A stretch of 64,000 nt of DNA, taken from contig NZ_KI912532.1 in NCBI RefSeq assembly GCF_000519045.1, forward strand, positions 1,240,001 through 1,304,000. Reading direction: 5' to 3'. Below, piece by piece: positions 54,309 to 63,988 of this stretch. The DNA is from Dechloromonas agitata is5 (lineage in GTDB: Bacteria; Pseudomonadota; Gammaproteobacteria; Burkholderiales; Rhodocyclaceae). Each line of letters opens with the position of its first letter. Within the stretch, counting starts at the first letter, position 1. Below the pieces are notes generated by a model that worked only from the letters and a program-made list of their open reading frames with translations, did not search any database and was not told where the DNA came from. Made by a program: the position numbers and the translations under genes.

Positions 54309-57300
54309 TCAGTAATGGATTCGGTAGGTGATCTGCAGTTCACGTACCTGGCCGCCGGTCTGCAGGCCGGATTTGGCCAGTCCACCGCTCAGGGCGAGAT
54401 GATCCGCGCCGAACAGGCTGCCGGCAAGGCCGAAGCGCAGGTCGTAGCCGGTGCCGAGTTCGGAGTGATGGGTCAGGCCCAGGCTGCCGAAGGGCTGCCA
54501 GGCGCGGGTGTATTCCTGGGCGTAGCGCAGGTTGGAGGACAGGCGCAGGCCGTAGAAGCGGAAGCTGTCGGGAACGAAGGTGTTGGCCGGCAGCGCCGTC
54601 ACGCTGGCATAGAGGTCTTTCTGAGGCGAGCCCAGGAGGTCGCGGTAATAGCGTGCCGCCTGTCCACTGTCGGAAAGGGCTTCACGGTCGAAGCGAAGGG
54701 TCGACCAGAAGGCACTGACCTGCAGGTCGGGCGTGTCCAGGCGCAGGCTGTGGCTGTAGCTGATGCCGGTGTGCCTGCCGTTGCCCAGTGCTTCGCCGTT
54801 CTGCATCCGGTAGTCTTCCCGGCGGTGTTCGAGCTGGATCTGGTCGAGCCGGGTTGGCGCGTAGTTCAGGCTGACTGCCTGCTGGTCCTTCATGCCGGCC
54901 AGGCGCAGGGCGACGCTCTCCAGGCTGGGCAGGTTACGGCCGATGGCGAGATCGAGGCTGAGCCGGTCGTCGAGGCGCAGGCGCTGACTGAGCTGCAGCG
55001 GGGTGTAGTTGTCCAAGCTCTCCCGTCGTTCGATGCGGAACAGCGTCTCGCCGTTGGCTTGCCGCCAGAGCAGGCGGGCGCTGGCCATTTCCTCGTCGGG
55101 GGCGGCGGCAAAAACGTTGTTGTCGCGCACCGTGCGGGCGATGCGTCCCCATTCGACAGCGAATCCCAGGCGCGGGGTGATCGCCAGGTGATGGCGTGCC
55201 GTGCTGGCCCGTTCATCGATGCTGCCCAGCTGGCGCTGCGTGATGTCGATGCCGGCATGGTGGCTGAAGGCGAGCAGGGTTTCGGTCAGTTGCTGATGGG
55301 TCGGATCGTCGTCGGTCTGTTCGCTCTGCGTCTCGAAGGCGGCGCTTTGCGCCAGGCGCAGGTCGTCCACCAGGCGCGCGGCATTGACCCGGTCGTAGCG
55401 TGGCAGGCTATCGTCGAAGCGCTCGAGCAATTGCCCGCTGGCGGCCTTGTCCTGTTCGGCCAGGGCGACGGTGATTTCGGCCCAGAGCGGGCGCTTGGAC
55501 GGGCTGCTCCGGCTACGGGCATATTGCTGCCAGAGGAAGGCGCGCTCGGCGCTGTATTCGGCGCGGTCCTGCAGCCAGCCGATGGCGGTTTCGGCGGCAG
55601 CATTGGAATAGCGCCCATGCCCGCCGCTGTCGAGGCGCAGCAGTTCGCGCAGGGCGTCGAGGCCGGCGTCACCCGGGCGCTGGGTCAGCAGCAGGCGGGC
55701 CCGGGCGAGGCGTCGCGTTTCGTCCAGGCCTTCCTCGGTCAGCCAGCGCTGGCGCGCTGCGTGTAGCGTGCGCCCGCCGCGGGCGGCCTGCCACTCGGCG
55801 GACAGCAGGTGCCGGCGCAGGCGCCAGGCACGGTCGGACTGCTGGTTCTGGTCCAGCGCGTCGGCGTAGTTCATCAGCCACAGGAAGTCGTCCTGGTGGG
55901 CTGCAACCCGCGGGTTGAGATAGCGCTGGAGGGCGACCTGGGGTTGCGACAGGGCCTGGTGACTGGCCGCCAGGGCATCGTGCAGGGCCGGGTTGGCACG
56001 CCAGGTCAGTTCGTGGCTGGCCAGTGTCCGGCGCAGGGCGGCCGCGTCGTTGCTGTCGATGAACAGCCAGAGCAGGGCCTGCTGAAGATCGGTGGAGTCC
56101 GGTGCCAGGCGCAGGGCGGCTTCGAAACTGCGACGCGCTTCGGCCAAGCGGCCGGTGTTCTGCTGGTAGGTACCGGCCAGGCGCAGGAATTCCGGCATGC
56201 TCTGCAGCCGGCGCAGGGCGCGGCGCGACGCGTTGGGCGCCGGGTCCAGCTCGCGCAGCAGCGCGCCGATCTCGCGCCAGCGATTGCGGTTGGCGTACAG
56301 GGTCAGCGCCTGGATCAGGTAGCGGGGCTCGTCGAGTTGCCGCCAGGCCCGGGCCGCGATGGGGGCGGCTTCGGCCGGCGCGGTGAGGTTGAGCAGGCGG
56401 AGCAGGGCGTCGTAATCGCCCGCTTCGGCCTTGTCGGCCTCGATCAGGCGGCGGAAGGCGTCGATCGCCTGGGCGTCGCGTTGCTGCATTTCGGCCAGTT
56501 GGCCGCTCAGGCGCCAGTAGTCGACATCGCCGGCATCGTTCAGGCCGGCGCCGGGCCGGGCTTTGTCGAGCCAGGCCAGCGCCTCATGGCTGCGCCCCTT
56601 GAGCAGCAGCATCACGGCAACGCGCAGGGCCCGGCCAGCGGTCAGTTGTGCCGGGTCGGCGAACAGGCGCTGCCAGGCCTGCAGGGCGGTATCGGTTTCG
56701 CCGGCCCGTTCGGCGAGTTCGGCGAGCAGTTCGAGGACTTCCGGGCGTGGCTGGCGCTGGCTCAGCCGTTCGAGATAGGCGATGGCCGGGCGGGGTTCGC
56801 CCAGGCGTTCCTGCGCCGCCACCAGTTCGCGGATCAGGCGGATGTCCTGCGGCTGGCGGGCGATCTGGTAGTGCAGGGCGGGAATCAGGGCGGTATCGTC
56901 GAACAGGCCTGGGGCCAGACGCAGCACGGCCTGCCAGGCTTCGTCCTGGCCCGTTGCCCGGGCGATTTTCAGCCAGTTGTCGAGGGCGACCTGTGGCCGG
57001 GCTGTCCATTCGGCAACGCGGGCCAGCCGCGCGCGCCAGGCGAGGTCGTCAGGTGCCTGACGGACAGCGGCACTGGCCACCTGCCAGGCATCTTCGAGTT
57101 TGCGGTTTTCGAGAAACACCTCGTAGCCGAGGGTGAATATCCGGTCGTCGAAGGCAATGCCCGGGCCGCGCGGCGTGCCTTTTTCCGAGACATGATGGAA
57201 TGCTCCCTCGCCCCAGGCGCGGGCGACCTGCAGCGCCTGCCATTGCTGGCGCAGAGAGAGCTTGAGCAGGCGGCGGATGTAGCGGTCGGCGACTTCCGGG

Positions 57301-58130
57301 CGGCCGGCGGCACGGCTGAGCTGGGTGAGCAGGAGCAGGGTGTCGGGGTCCTCTGCCAGATCGCCCAGTTCACGCTCGCCGAGTTCCAGGGCGGCCAGCG
57401 GCTGGTTGCCGGACTGCAGTGCCCGCAGCGCGGCGTGGAAATGGCGCCGTGCCTGCTGCGCATCGGGGCTGCTGCTGCGGGCCAGCAGATAAAGCTCGGC
57501 GCAGCCGCGGTAGTCGCCATTGGCCAGGGCGTCGCGGGCGGCCCGCGCAAACAGGGCGCTGGCCTGTGCCGGATCGTCGAGGCGGTTGGCAAGCGCCTTG
57601 AACAGGGCCTGGCCAAGGCTCGGTGCGTTGTATTGGTAGGCCTTGCCGGCCAGTTCGATCTGCTGTTCGAGGCTCGGCGCCTGTTCGGCCAGTTGCTGCA
57701 TCTGGCGCAGCATGTCGCGTTGCAGCGCGGTGCGTTCGGCCGTAGCCGAGGCGGGCAGGCGCCGGTAGTCGGCTTCGCTGATCTCGAACAGGATCCACCA
57801 GGCAGCACGGCGCGTCGCCTCGTCGCGGGTGTCGAGCGCCGGTTGCAGGGTCGCACGTGCGGCATCCAGCTTGTTCATCTGCAGTTGCCGGCGGGCCAGC
57901 AGCAGACGCAGGCGGGGGTTGTCCGGGTCGCTGCGCAGCAGGTTGGCGAGGTAGGCAGCGGACAGGGCGGTATCCGGCATGGCGGCCAGGCGCCGTTCGA
58001 GGTCGGTGCGTGGATAGAGCAGGAAGAGCACCAGCCCGACGATTGCCGCGAGCAGTGCGATGAGCCATCCAGGGGCCAGGAAGGGCCGCTCAGCGGCCGA
58101 GGCAGCGGATCTGGATCTGTGCGGCAGCAT
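54309..58130 (-). CDS. pelB: Pel outer-membrane export protein PelB
   Basis: A very large (1273 residue) export protein, somewhat longer than the Pseudomonas protein. A single N-terminal membrane helix (about 20-40, LAPGWLIALLAAIVGLVLFLLYP) is followed by a long array of tetratricopeptide repeats (about 55-880) and a C-terminal outer-membrane beta-barrel (about 930-1273) ending in an aromatic residue (ITYRIHY). The TPR part guides polymer and recruits PelA. The ATG at 58130 lies within the end of pelA (41-bp overlap); a start a little further on cannot be excluded. Confidence 0.93.
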   Translation of the reverse strand: MLPHRSRSAASAAERPFLAPGWLIALLAAIVGLVLFLLYPRTDLERRLAAMPDTALSAAYLANLLRSDPDNPRLRLLLARRQLQMNKLDAARATLQPALDTRDEATRRAAWWILFEISEADYRRLPASATAERTALQRDMLRQMQQLAEQAPSLEQQIELAGKAYQYNAPSLGQALFKALANRLDDPAQASALFARAARDALANGDYRGCAELYLLARSSSPDAQQARRHFHAALRALQSGNQPLAALELGERELGDLAEDPDTLLLLTQLSRAAGRPEVADRYIRRLLKLSLRQQWQALQVARAWGEGAFHHVSEKGTPRGPGIAFDDRIFTLGYEVFLENRKLEDAWQVASAAVRQAPDDLAWRARLARVAEWTARPQVALDNWLKIARATGQDEAWQAVLRLAPGLFDDTALIPALHYQIARQPQDIRLIRELVAAQERLGEPRPAIAYLERLSQRQPRPEVLELLAELAERAGETDTALQAWQRLFADPAQLTAGRALRVAVMLLLKGRSHEALAWLDKARPGAGLNDAGDVDYWRLSGQLAEMQQRDAQAIDAFRRLIEADKAEAGDYDALLRLLNLTAPAEAAPIAARAWRQLDEPRYLIQALTLYANRNRWREIGALLRELDPAPNASRRALRRLQSMPEFLRLAGTYQQNTGRLAEARRSFEAALRLAPDSTDLQQALLWLFIDSNDAAALRRTLASHELTWRANPALHDALAASHQALSQPQVALQRYLNPRVAAHQDDFLWLMNYADALDQNQQSDRAWRLRRHLLSAEWQAARGGRTLHAARQRWLTEEGLDETRRLARARLLLTQRPGDAGLDALRELLRLDSGGHGRYSNAAAETAIGWLQDRAEYSAERAFLWQQYARSRSSPSKRPLWAEITVALAEQDKAASGQLLERFDDSLPRYDRVNAARLVDDLRLAQSAAFETQSEQTDDDPTHQQLTETLLAFSHHAGIDITQRQLGSIDERASTARHHLAITPRLGFAVEWGRIARTVRDNNVFAAAPDEEMASARLLWRQANGETLFRIERRESLDNYTPLQLSQRLRLDDRLSLDLAIGRNLPSLESVALRLAGMKDQQAVSLNYAPTRLDQIQLEHRREDYRMQNGEALGNGRHTGISYSHSLRLDTPDLQVSAFWSTLRFDREALSDSGQAARYYRDLLGSPQKDLYASVTALPANTFVPDSFRFYGLRLSSNLRYAQEYTRAWQPFGSLGLTHHSELGTGYDLRFGLAGSLFGADHLALSGGLAKSGLQTGGQVRELQITYRIHY

Positions 58131-60918
58131 GGGCGTGACGATAGTGCTGGATGACGGCCTCATCCTGGCGGGTCTGGCGGGTGGCCGTCAGCGGCTGGCC
58201 GTCGGCGCTCACCGTGCAGTGCTGGAGGCCGGCCAGGCTGAATTCCAGCGGCACGTAGCCCTTGAGCCGGAAACTGAGCGAGCGATCGCTGCGTTGCCAG
58301 TCGTCGAGGCGGGCATTGGCGTCGACCAGGCGGGGCGTGTCAGGGTGAGCGGTTTTTTCCGATGCGAACCAGGCAGCGCCGCCGGTCAGATGCAGGTAGC
58401 GGCCTTCCCGACCGGCCGTGAAGCCGGCCACGCCACGGGCGTCGGCCAGGCGCGGCAGGCCGGCCGGCAGACGGAAGGTGCGCAGCTCGCCATCGCCGCG
58501 AATGCGCCAGCCGTCGTTGTCGCGGGCAAGGGCCAGGTCGTGGAAGTCGCGCACCTTGCGGATGTAGTCCGACGCAAAGACCGGGTGAAGGGCCTGTGTC
58601 CTTGTCCAGGAGAAGGCTTTGTGCACGGCGTTCAGCCCGGCGCGCTTGCTGGCGGAGTAGGCGTGGTAGTAAATGTCCACCGGCTTCAGGCGGCGAGGCG
58701 ACTCGGTCATCTCGAAGCTCTCGATGACCCGCTCGTAGCCGTAATAGGGGCCGCGCCACAGGTTGGTGTAGATGTTTTCGTTGGTGATCGGCGCGTAGAC
58801 CTGCAGGAAGCCTGCCTTCTCGATGCCGTGGGCGCCGACGGCGGTGAGCGAGGGGTTGTCGCGGGTGATCGCGGTATCGCCGCCATTCATGTTCAGCAAG
58901 CCAGCCTGTTCGGCGATGCGCAGGGCCGCCGCGCCGGGCGCGGTGTCGCCCGACCAGAGGAGGATGCGCACCGGCTTGTCCGGCGGTGCGAGCCGGCTGC
59001 GGATGTAATCCGTCGAGCCGACGATTTCACGCGTCAGATCGAAACGATAGCCCGGTACGTCGAGGTGGTAGTTGCCCTCGGCAATGTTCTTGTTCTTGGT
59101 TTCTCCGGCCTTGCCGGCCCAGAGGTCGGGATCCCAGACGAAGGGGTGGGCATAGGTGTGGCTGGCGATTTCGACGTGCGGCAGCCGGAACATCTGTCGG
59201 GCGATGGCTTCCAGCCGCGGGCTGAGCTGGGGGTGCAGGCCGTGCGGCGCGACTTCGGCCTCGATCACCGAGACCGTGGTCGGCGTGCGGTATTTTTCGA
59301 GGATCTCCCGCAGCAGGACTTCCGCGGCCGGCGGACTGCCCGGCAACTCGGCGAGGGACGGGAAGCCGTCGCCATCGATATGGGAGAAGAAAAGGCGGCG
59401 GCCGTTTTCGGTGGTGACGTCGGGAATGGGAATTTCCGGCAGGCGTAGCGCGCGTTGCAGGAAAGCGAAGGGATCGACCACCCAGCGCGCCTGTTCGGTG
59501 TTGGGGACCTCGACCAGGGCGAAGGGGTCGAGGATGAAGCCGCCCCACGGCATGATGGCGCCGCCCAGGTAGGGGTTGTTGGCCTGGTCGCGCAGTTCGA
59601 TCAACGGCTCGCTGGTGCCGAGCGCCGCTTGAAAGACGGGCGGGTCGCCCCGGCTGGGGAGCGGCGGCGTCTCGAAGCCGAGCATCGCGTGCTGGCGGGT
59701 GATGCTCAGCTGGCGTGGCGTAGCGGCAGTGCTCAACTGCAAGGCGAGACGCTGGGCGACGCTCCGCTCGGGCAGGAAACCGAAATTGCCGATGACGGCG
59801 ACCGGTAGCTGCTGTTCGATGCGCTGCTGCAGCCAGCGGGCGTAGGGGCGGCTGAAGGGGTCGGCGATGCTGCCCGAAAACCAGCTGGCGATGCCGGCAT
59901 AACGGTCACCATAGATGGCACTGGGCAGCGCTTGGCGAACATCGGCGTAATCGACCACGTAACCCAGGTGGTTGAGCGGCATCTGCAGGTAGCGATGGGC
60001 GTTCGCATAGTTGAGCGAAGCGGCCTCGCGGCTGTCGTACATGACAAGCACCCGTCGTGGCTGCACTTCGATGGTGCCGATGCCGATGCTGTCCAGCTGG
60101 GCATCGGTCACCCAGGGGGTGAAGCCGAGCTCCCGGATTCGGCGGGCGGTGTCGCGGGTCAGGCGGCGGTCGTGCGGGGCGACGTAGTCGATGGCCAGGA
60201 TGGGCAGGCGGTCGCGTTCGCGGATAGTCTTGAGTTGGCCGAGCAGCCATTCCCGATCGGCTGCCTTGACCTGCTCGTAGCGCCTGGCACCGGCATTCCA
60301 GCCCTGAAACAGGGATTCGGCGGCGACCATGAAGACCTTGTCGCGGACCCGGGGGATGATCTCGAATCCGCGGTTCAGGATCAGTTTGATTCCCGGATAG
60401 CGGGCATGCAGGGTCTCGATGACCCGGATCAGGCCGGCTTGTTGCGCGGCTTCGTCGAATTGCCGGGCCAGCCGGTAGGAGTCGAGGGTGTCGAGAAAAA
60501 AGCCGCGATAACCCTTTTCCCAGAGCGGTCCGACGACACGGTCGGCGAAGAAGGCCGGCCAGTCGGCCGGCGTCTGGTCAATGACGACCGAGTTCCAGTC
60601 GCCGTTGCGTGCCAGCTTCCATGGCTCGGGGATATCCCGGAAATAAGGGCGCGTCGGCTGCACTTCGGCCACGGAAACATAGGCGAAAAGCTGGCTGTCG
60701 CCCGGGGCCTGCCGCTGCGGGTCATGGCCGTGACCGGGTTCGACGACGACGATGTCGAAAACGCGGAATTCCTTGAGCGGAATCGCATGGCCGTAATAGA
60801 GCGCAACCGCAGGCGCTGTCTGGGCAACAGCGCTTGCGGTCCATAAGAAAAAGATGAAAAAGACTCGAAAAAGGCTCAAGGTAGTCAATTGTCGCAATGA
60901 GGCGACATTTAACTGCAA
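58090..60918 (-). CDS. pelA: Pel deacetylase/hydrolase PelA
   Basis: A 942-residue periplasmic enzyme that partly deacetylates Pel and can cleave it. A signal peptide (about 1-33) is followed by a GH114-like hydrolase domain (about 38-290; the candidate catalytic Glu is E201 in AAESLFQG), a middle domain, and a polysaccharide-deacetylase domain with D515/D517 (HIDGDG) and H587/H591 (HTYAH). It starts at TTG 60918, behind AAGG; no ATG lies near. A weak TTTACA/TTTAAA pair (18-bp spacer, 60931-60960) is a possible promoter in the 74-bp gap after nadA. First gene of pelABCDEFG. Confidence 0.94.
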   Translation of the reverse strand: MQLNVASLRQLTTLSLFRVFFIFFLWTASAVAQTAPAVALYYGHAIPLKEFRVFDIVVVEPGHGHDPQRQAPGDSQLFAYVSVAEVQPTRPYFRDIPEPWKLARNGDWNSVVIDQTPADWPAFFADRVVGPLWEKGYRGFFLDTLDSYRLARQFDEAAQQAGLIRVIETLHARYPGIKLILNRGFEIIPRVRDKVFMVAAESLFQGWNAGARRYEQVKAADREWLLGQLKTIRERDRLPILAIDYVAPHDRRLTRDTARRIRELGFTPWVTDAQLDSIGIGTIEVQPRRVLVMYDSREAASLNYANAHRYLQMPLNHLGYVVDYADVRQALPSAIYGDRYAGIASWFSGSIADPFSRPYARWLQQRIEQQLPVAVIGNFGFLPERSVAQRLALQLSTAATPRQLSITRQHAMLGFETPPLPSRGDPPVFQAALGTSEPLIELRDQANNPYLGGAIMPWGGFILDPFALVEVPNTEQARWVVDPFAFLQRALRLPEIPIPDVTTENGRRLFFSHIDGDGFPSLAELPGSPPAAEVLLREILEKYRTPTTVSVIEAEVAPHGLHPQLSPRLEAIARQMFRLPHVEIASHTYAHPFVWDPDLWAGKAGETKNKNIAEGNYHLDVPGYRFDLTREIVGSTDYIRSRLAPPDKPVRILLWSGDTAPGAAALRIAEQAGLLNMNGGDTAITRDNPSLTAVGAHGIEKAGFLQVYAPITNENIYTNLWRGPYYGYERVIESFEMTESPRRLKPVDIYYHAYSASKRAGLNAVHKAFSWTRTQALHPVFASDYIRKVRDFHDLALARDNDGWRIRGDGELRTFRLPAGLPRLADARGVAGFTAGREGRYLHLTGGAAWFASEKTAHPDTPRLVDANARLDDWQRSDRSLSFRLKGYVPLEFSLAGLQHCTVSADGQPLTATRQTRQDEAVIQHYRHAHAAAQIQIRCLGR

Positions 60919-60992
60919 TAGGCCTTAGAATTTAAAGAGTTCTTTGCGCAGATTTGTAAAATCGATCACGCTTCGCGCCAATGAGTCCGGGT

Positions 60993-62090
60993 TCAGGAGA
61001 TGTCGAGCATCCGGTCGAGCGCCAGCTTGGCGAGTTTGGCCTCGTGCTCCGGCACCTTGATCTGGTTGACCACCTTGCCCTCGGCTAGGTTCTCCAGTGT
61101 CCACGCCAAGTGCTGCGGGTCGATGCGCTGCATCGTCGAGCACATGCAGATGGTGGTCGCCATGAATTGCACGATCTTGTTCTGCGGCTTGACCTCCTCG
61201 GCCAGGCGGTCGACCAGGTTCAGTTCGGTGCCGACCAGCCAGCGCGTCCCGCCCGGCGCTTCCTTGATGGTCTTGACGATGTATTCGGTCGAACCAACGT
61301 AATCGGCGGCGGAGCACACCTCGAAATTGCATTCCGGGTGGGCAATCACCTTGCCTTCCGGGTACTTGGCGCGGAAGGCGTCGATCTGCGGCTTCTGGAA
61401 CATCTGGTGTACCGAGCAGTGGCCCTTCCACAGCAGGATGCGCGCTTTCCTGATCTGGGCCGGGGTCAGGCCGCCGAGTTCGAGATCGGGGTCCCAGACG
61501 ACCATTTCGTCCATCGCGAAGCCCATGTTGTGGCCGGTCCACCGGCCGAGATGCTGGTCGGGGAAGAACAGCACCTTGGGGCGGCGCTCGAAGGCCCACT
61601 TGGCAATGGTGCCGGCGTTCGACGAGGTGCATACGATGCCGCCATGCTCGCCGCAGAAGGCTTTCAGATCGGCCGCCGAGTTGATGTAGGTGACCGGGGT
61701 GACCTCGTTCTCGACGTCGAGCACGTCGGCCAGCTCGCGCCAGCAGCGCTCGACCTTGGCCAGGTTGGCCATGTCGGCCATCGAGCAGCCGGCGGCGAGG
61801 TCGGGCAGGATGGCGATCTGGTTCGGCGCCGTCATGATGTCGGCGACTTCGGCCATGAAATGCACACCGCAGAAGACGACGAATTCGGAGTCGGTCTGCG
61901 AGGCGAGGCGCGACAGCTTGAGCGAATCGCCGGTCAGGTCGGCGTACTGGTAAACGTCGGCCCGCTGGTAGTGATGGCAGAGGATGACGGCGCGTTTGCC
62001 CAGCTTGGCGCGGGCGGCGCGGATGCGCTCATGGCAGTCCTTGTCGGACAGGGCATTGAATGGGTCGAAGGCGATGGTGGCTGTCTGCAT
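60993..62090 (-). CDS. nadA: Quinolinate synthase A
   Basis: A 365-residue [4Fe-4S] enzyme that condenses iminoaspartate with dihydroxyacetone phosphate to quinolinate in NAD synthesis. Conserved pieces: CHHYQRADVYQYAD, GVHFMAEVADIM, LAAGCSMADM (a cluster-ligand Cys at about 102), the TSSNA active-site loop, and the C-terminal TICMCSTMQRIDP with the last ligand Cys. It follows the rhodanese gene by 40 bp and precedes pelA by 74 bp on the same strand. No nadB or nadC is in view. Confidence 0.96.
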   Translation of the reverse strand: MQTATIAFDPFNALSDKDCHERIRAARAKLGKRAVILCHHYQRADVYQYADLTGDSLKLSRLASQTDSEFVVFCGVHFMAEVADIMTAPNQIAILPDLAAGCSMADMANLAKVERCWRELADVLDVENEVTPVTYINSAADLKAFCGEHGGIVCTSSNAGTIAKWAFERRPKVLFFPDQHLGRWTGHNMGFAMDEMVVWDPDLELGGLTPAQIRKARILLWKGHCSVHQMFQKPQIDAFRAKYPEGKVIAHPECNFEVCSAADYVGSTEYIVKTIKEAPGGTRWLVGTELNLVDRLAEEVKPQNKIVQFMATTICMCSTMQRIDPQHLAWTLENLAEGKVVNQIKVPEHEAKLAKLALDRMLDIS

Positions 62091-62130
62091 GCTGATTTCC
62101 TGAGGCGGCCGCTATGGTGCGGCCGGCGAA

Positions 62131-62583
62131 TTATCCCTGAATCCACGGCAGGCCGGCCTTGCGCCAGCCGCCGATGTTGCCGCGATGCCCGTTGGCATCC
62201 TTGTCGCCCTCGAAGCCTTCGAGGACGTTGTAGCAGTTGTTGTAGCCGGCGGCCGCGGCGGCCGCAGCCGCCCCGATCGAGCGTACGCCGCTGCGACAGA
62301 GGAACATGACCAGGGCTTCCGGATCGACCTGGCGCTTCAGTTCGGCCAGGAAGTTCGGGTTGCGCACCCCGCCCGGGTACTGGTTCCACTCGATCTCGAC
62401 GGCATTCGGCACACGACCGACCCAGTCCCACTCGGCACGGGTGCGCACATCGACGAGCCGGGCGCTGGGCGCCAGGTGCAGCAGGTCGTAGGCTTCCTGC
62501 GGCGTCAGTTCGCCCTGATAGGGGCGTTCGAGCGCCCGGCCGCGTTCGTGGGCGAGGTTGAGGAGGTCGGTTAACTTTCCCAT
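62131..62583 (-). CDS. Rhodanese-like domain protein
   Basis: A 150-residue single-domain rhodanese. The catalytic cysteine is in the loop CRSGVRS, preceded by LVDVRTRAEWDWVG (CDC25/rhodanese substrate motif). Such proteins transfer sulfane sulfur or act in sulfur trafficking. The start is ATG 62583; a TTG three codons upstream is possible. An Ala-rich helix (GAAAAAAAAGY) follows the active-site loop. Its position before nadA, an Fe-S enzyme, might be meaningful but is unproven. Confidence 0.88.
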   Translation of the reverse strand: MGKLTDLLNLAHERGRALERPYQGELTPQEAYDLLHLAPSARLVDVRTRAEWDWVGRVPNAVEIEWNQYPGGVRNPNFLAELKRQVDPEALVMFLCRSGVRSIGAAAAAAAAGYNNCYNVLEGFEGDKDANGHRGNIGGWRKAGLPWIQG

Positions 62584-62630
62584 GGTGTCCAACTGCTAGA
62601 ATCGCAAGCCGATAGTATAGGGCAGAGCAC

Positions 62631-63800
62631 ATGGCAGACGGCGAGCAGCGCAACGGAACAGCAGCGGCGGAGCGCGCCGCCGAGGCACAAAAGGCGACCT
62701 GGGTCAGCGTCGCCGTCAACCTGCTGATGACGGTCGCCCAGCTGGTCGTCGGCTGGCTGGCGCATTCGCAGTCGCTTGTCGCGCACGGCCTGCATTCCTT
62801 CTCCGATCTGCTGTCGGATTTTCTGGTCATCTACGCCAGCCGGCAGAGTGCCCATCCGGCCGACGACGCCCACCCCTACGGCCATGCCCGCATGGAAACG
62901 GCGGCGACGCTGGTGCTCGGCATTTCGCTGGCCCTGATCGGCGGCGGCATCCTGTGGGAATCGGGTATGCGCCTGCAGCACATCGAGGCCTTGCCGGTGG
63001 TCGAACTCTCCGCATTGTGGATTGCCATCGCCACGGTGATTTCCAAGGAGGGTCTGTATCGCTACCTGATCCGCGTCGCCGAGCGTCAGCGCTCGCAGCT
63101 GCTCACCGCCAACGCGCTGCATACCAGGGCCGATGCGGCGTCGGCCCTGGTCGTCGTGGTCGGCATCGGCGGCGCGCTGATGGGCTGGTCGTTTCTCGAC
63201 CTGCTGGCGGCGGCGCTGATGGGTTTCATGATCCTGCGCATGGGCGGCGAACTGGCCTGGGGGGCGATCAAGGAGCTGATCGACACCGGCCTGGACGAAG
63301 CGCAAGTCGCAGCCATCCGCCAGACCCTGCTCGAGACGCCCGGCGTGCGCGGCCTGCATGAACTGCGTACGCGGCGCATGGCGCACCAGGCGCTGGTCGA
63401 TACGCACATCCAGGTCGATTCGCGGATCAGTGTCACCGAGGGGCATCGCATCGCCGAATCGGCGCGGGCCCGGGTGCTCGGCGAGCATCCGGAGGTGCTC
63501 GACGTGCTGATCCATATCGATCCGGAAGACGAAGGAGATCCGGATCTGTACGTTTCCCGCTTGCCATCGCGCGATGTCCTGCTCGCCGAGTTGCGTCCGC
63601 TGCTGGCCGGCCTGCCGCCGCCGGAAAAGATCGTGCTGCATTACCTGAACGGCAAGGTCGAGGTCGAGGTCTTCCTCGGGCACGCCTTTTTCGAGAATGG
63701 CGAGGCCTTGAAGCGGGCCGAGCACGAGTTGGCAGAGCGTTTGAAAATGCATACCGTGGTGCGTTGCATTTCGCTGAACTGCATGATTGCACCAAGTTAG
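62631..63800 (+). CDS. Cation diffusion facilitator family transporter
   Basis: A 389-residue inner-membrane metal/proton antiporter of the CDF family (Zn2+, Fe2+ or Mn2+ efflux). About six helices lie between residues 22 and 215. Site A is recognisable as HSFSD on helix 2 and HTRADAAS on helix 5. The cytoplasmic C-terminal domain (about 220-300) is followed by an unusual extra region of about 80 residues (300-389), giving a longer protein than typical 300-residue family members. Metal specificity cannot be assigned. Its stop codon lies inside the first NtrC site of the glnA promoter. Confidence 0.9.
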   Translation: MADGEQRNGTAAAERAAEAQKATWVSVAVNLLMTVAQLVVGWLAHSQSLVAHGLHSFSDLLSDFLVIYASRQSAHPADDAHPYGHARMETAATLVLGISLALIGGGILWESGMRLQHIEALPVVELSALWIAIATVISKEGLYRYLIRVAERQRSQLLTANALHTRADAASALVVVVGIGGALMGWSFLDLLAAALMGFMILRMGGELAWGAIKELIDTGLDEAQVAAIRQTLLETPGVRGLHELRTRRMAHQALVDTHIQVDSRISVTEGHRIAESARARVLGEHPEVLDVLIHIDPEDEGDPDLYVSRLPSRDVLLAELRPLLAGLPPPEKIVLHYLNGKVEVEVFLGHAFFENGEALKRAEHELAERLKMHTVVRCISLNCMIAPS

Positions 63801-63804
63801 TGCG
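63788..63804 (+). promoter_or_regulatory. NtrC binding site 1 upstream of glnA
   Basis: TGCACCAAGTTAGTGCG matches the NtrC consensus TGCACCATATTGGTGCA at 13 of 17 positions. It overlaps the stop codon of the CDF gene and is centred about 129 bp before the predicted start of transcription. Confidence 0.75.
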
Positions 63805-63818
63805 CTATTTGGCTATTC

Positions 63819-63835
63819 GGCACAATATTGGTGCG
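63819..63835 (+). promoter_or_regulatory. NtrC binding site 2 upstream of glnA
   Basis: GGCACAATATTGGTGCG matches the NtrC consensus at 14 of 17 positions. It is centred 31 bp after site 1, about three helical turns, so both dimers face the same side, as in the paired sites of the E. coli glnA enhancer. Confidence 0.8.
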
Positions 63836-63897
63836 TCGATACTTTGCTTATCGTGCTTATCTCGTTGTGGCAGAATGGAAAGAATGCCGCCTGGTCC

Positions 63898-63914
63898 TTG
63901 GCATGCTTTCTGCT
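63898..63914 (+). promoter_or_regulatory. Sigma-54 promoter of glnA
   Basis: TTGGCATGCTTTCTGCT fits the -24/-12 consensus TTGGCACG-N4-TTGCT, with the invariant GG (63900-63901) and GC (63912-63913) separated by exactly 10 bp. The predicted start is near 63925, about 65 nt before the ATG. Confidence 0.8.
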
Positions 63915-63988
63915 AATACTCCCGGGTCGTTATTGATTGATTGTGGCCGGACCGACCGGCACCTTGTTTTCTTAGGAGACTGATTCTT

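Noticed and set aside
53598..58154. Two long plus-strand frames (53598-55766 and 55809-58154) opposite pelC, pelB and part of pelD
   Set aside because: Repetitive Gln/Ala/Gly-rich translations typical of the antisense of TPR-rich GC genes; no start signals or domains.
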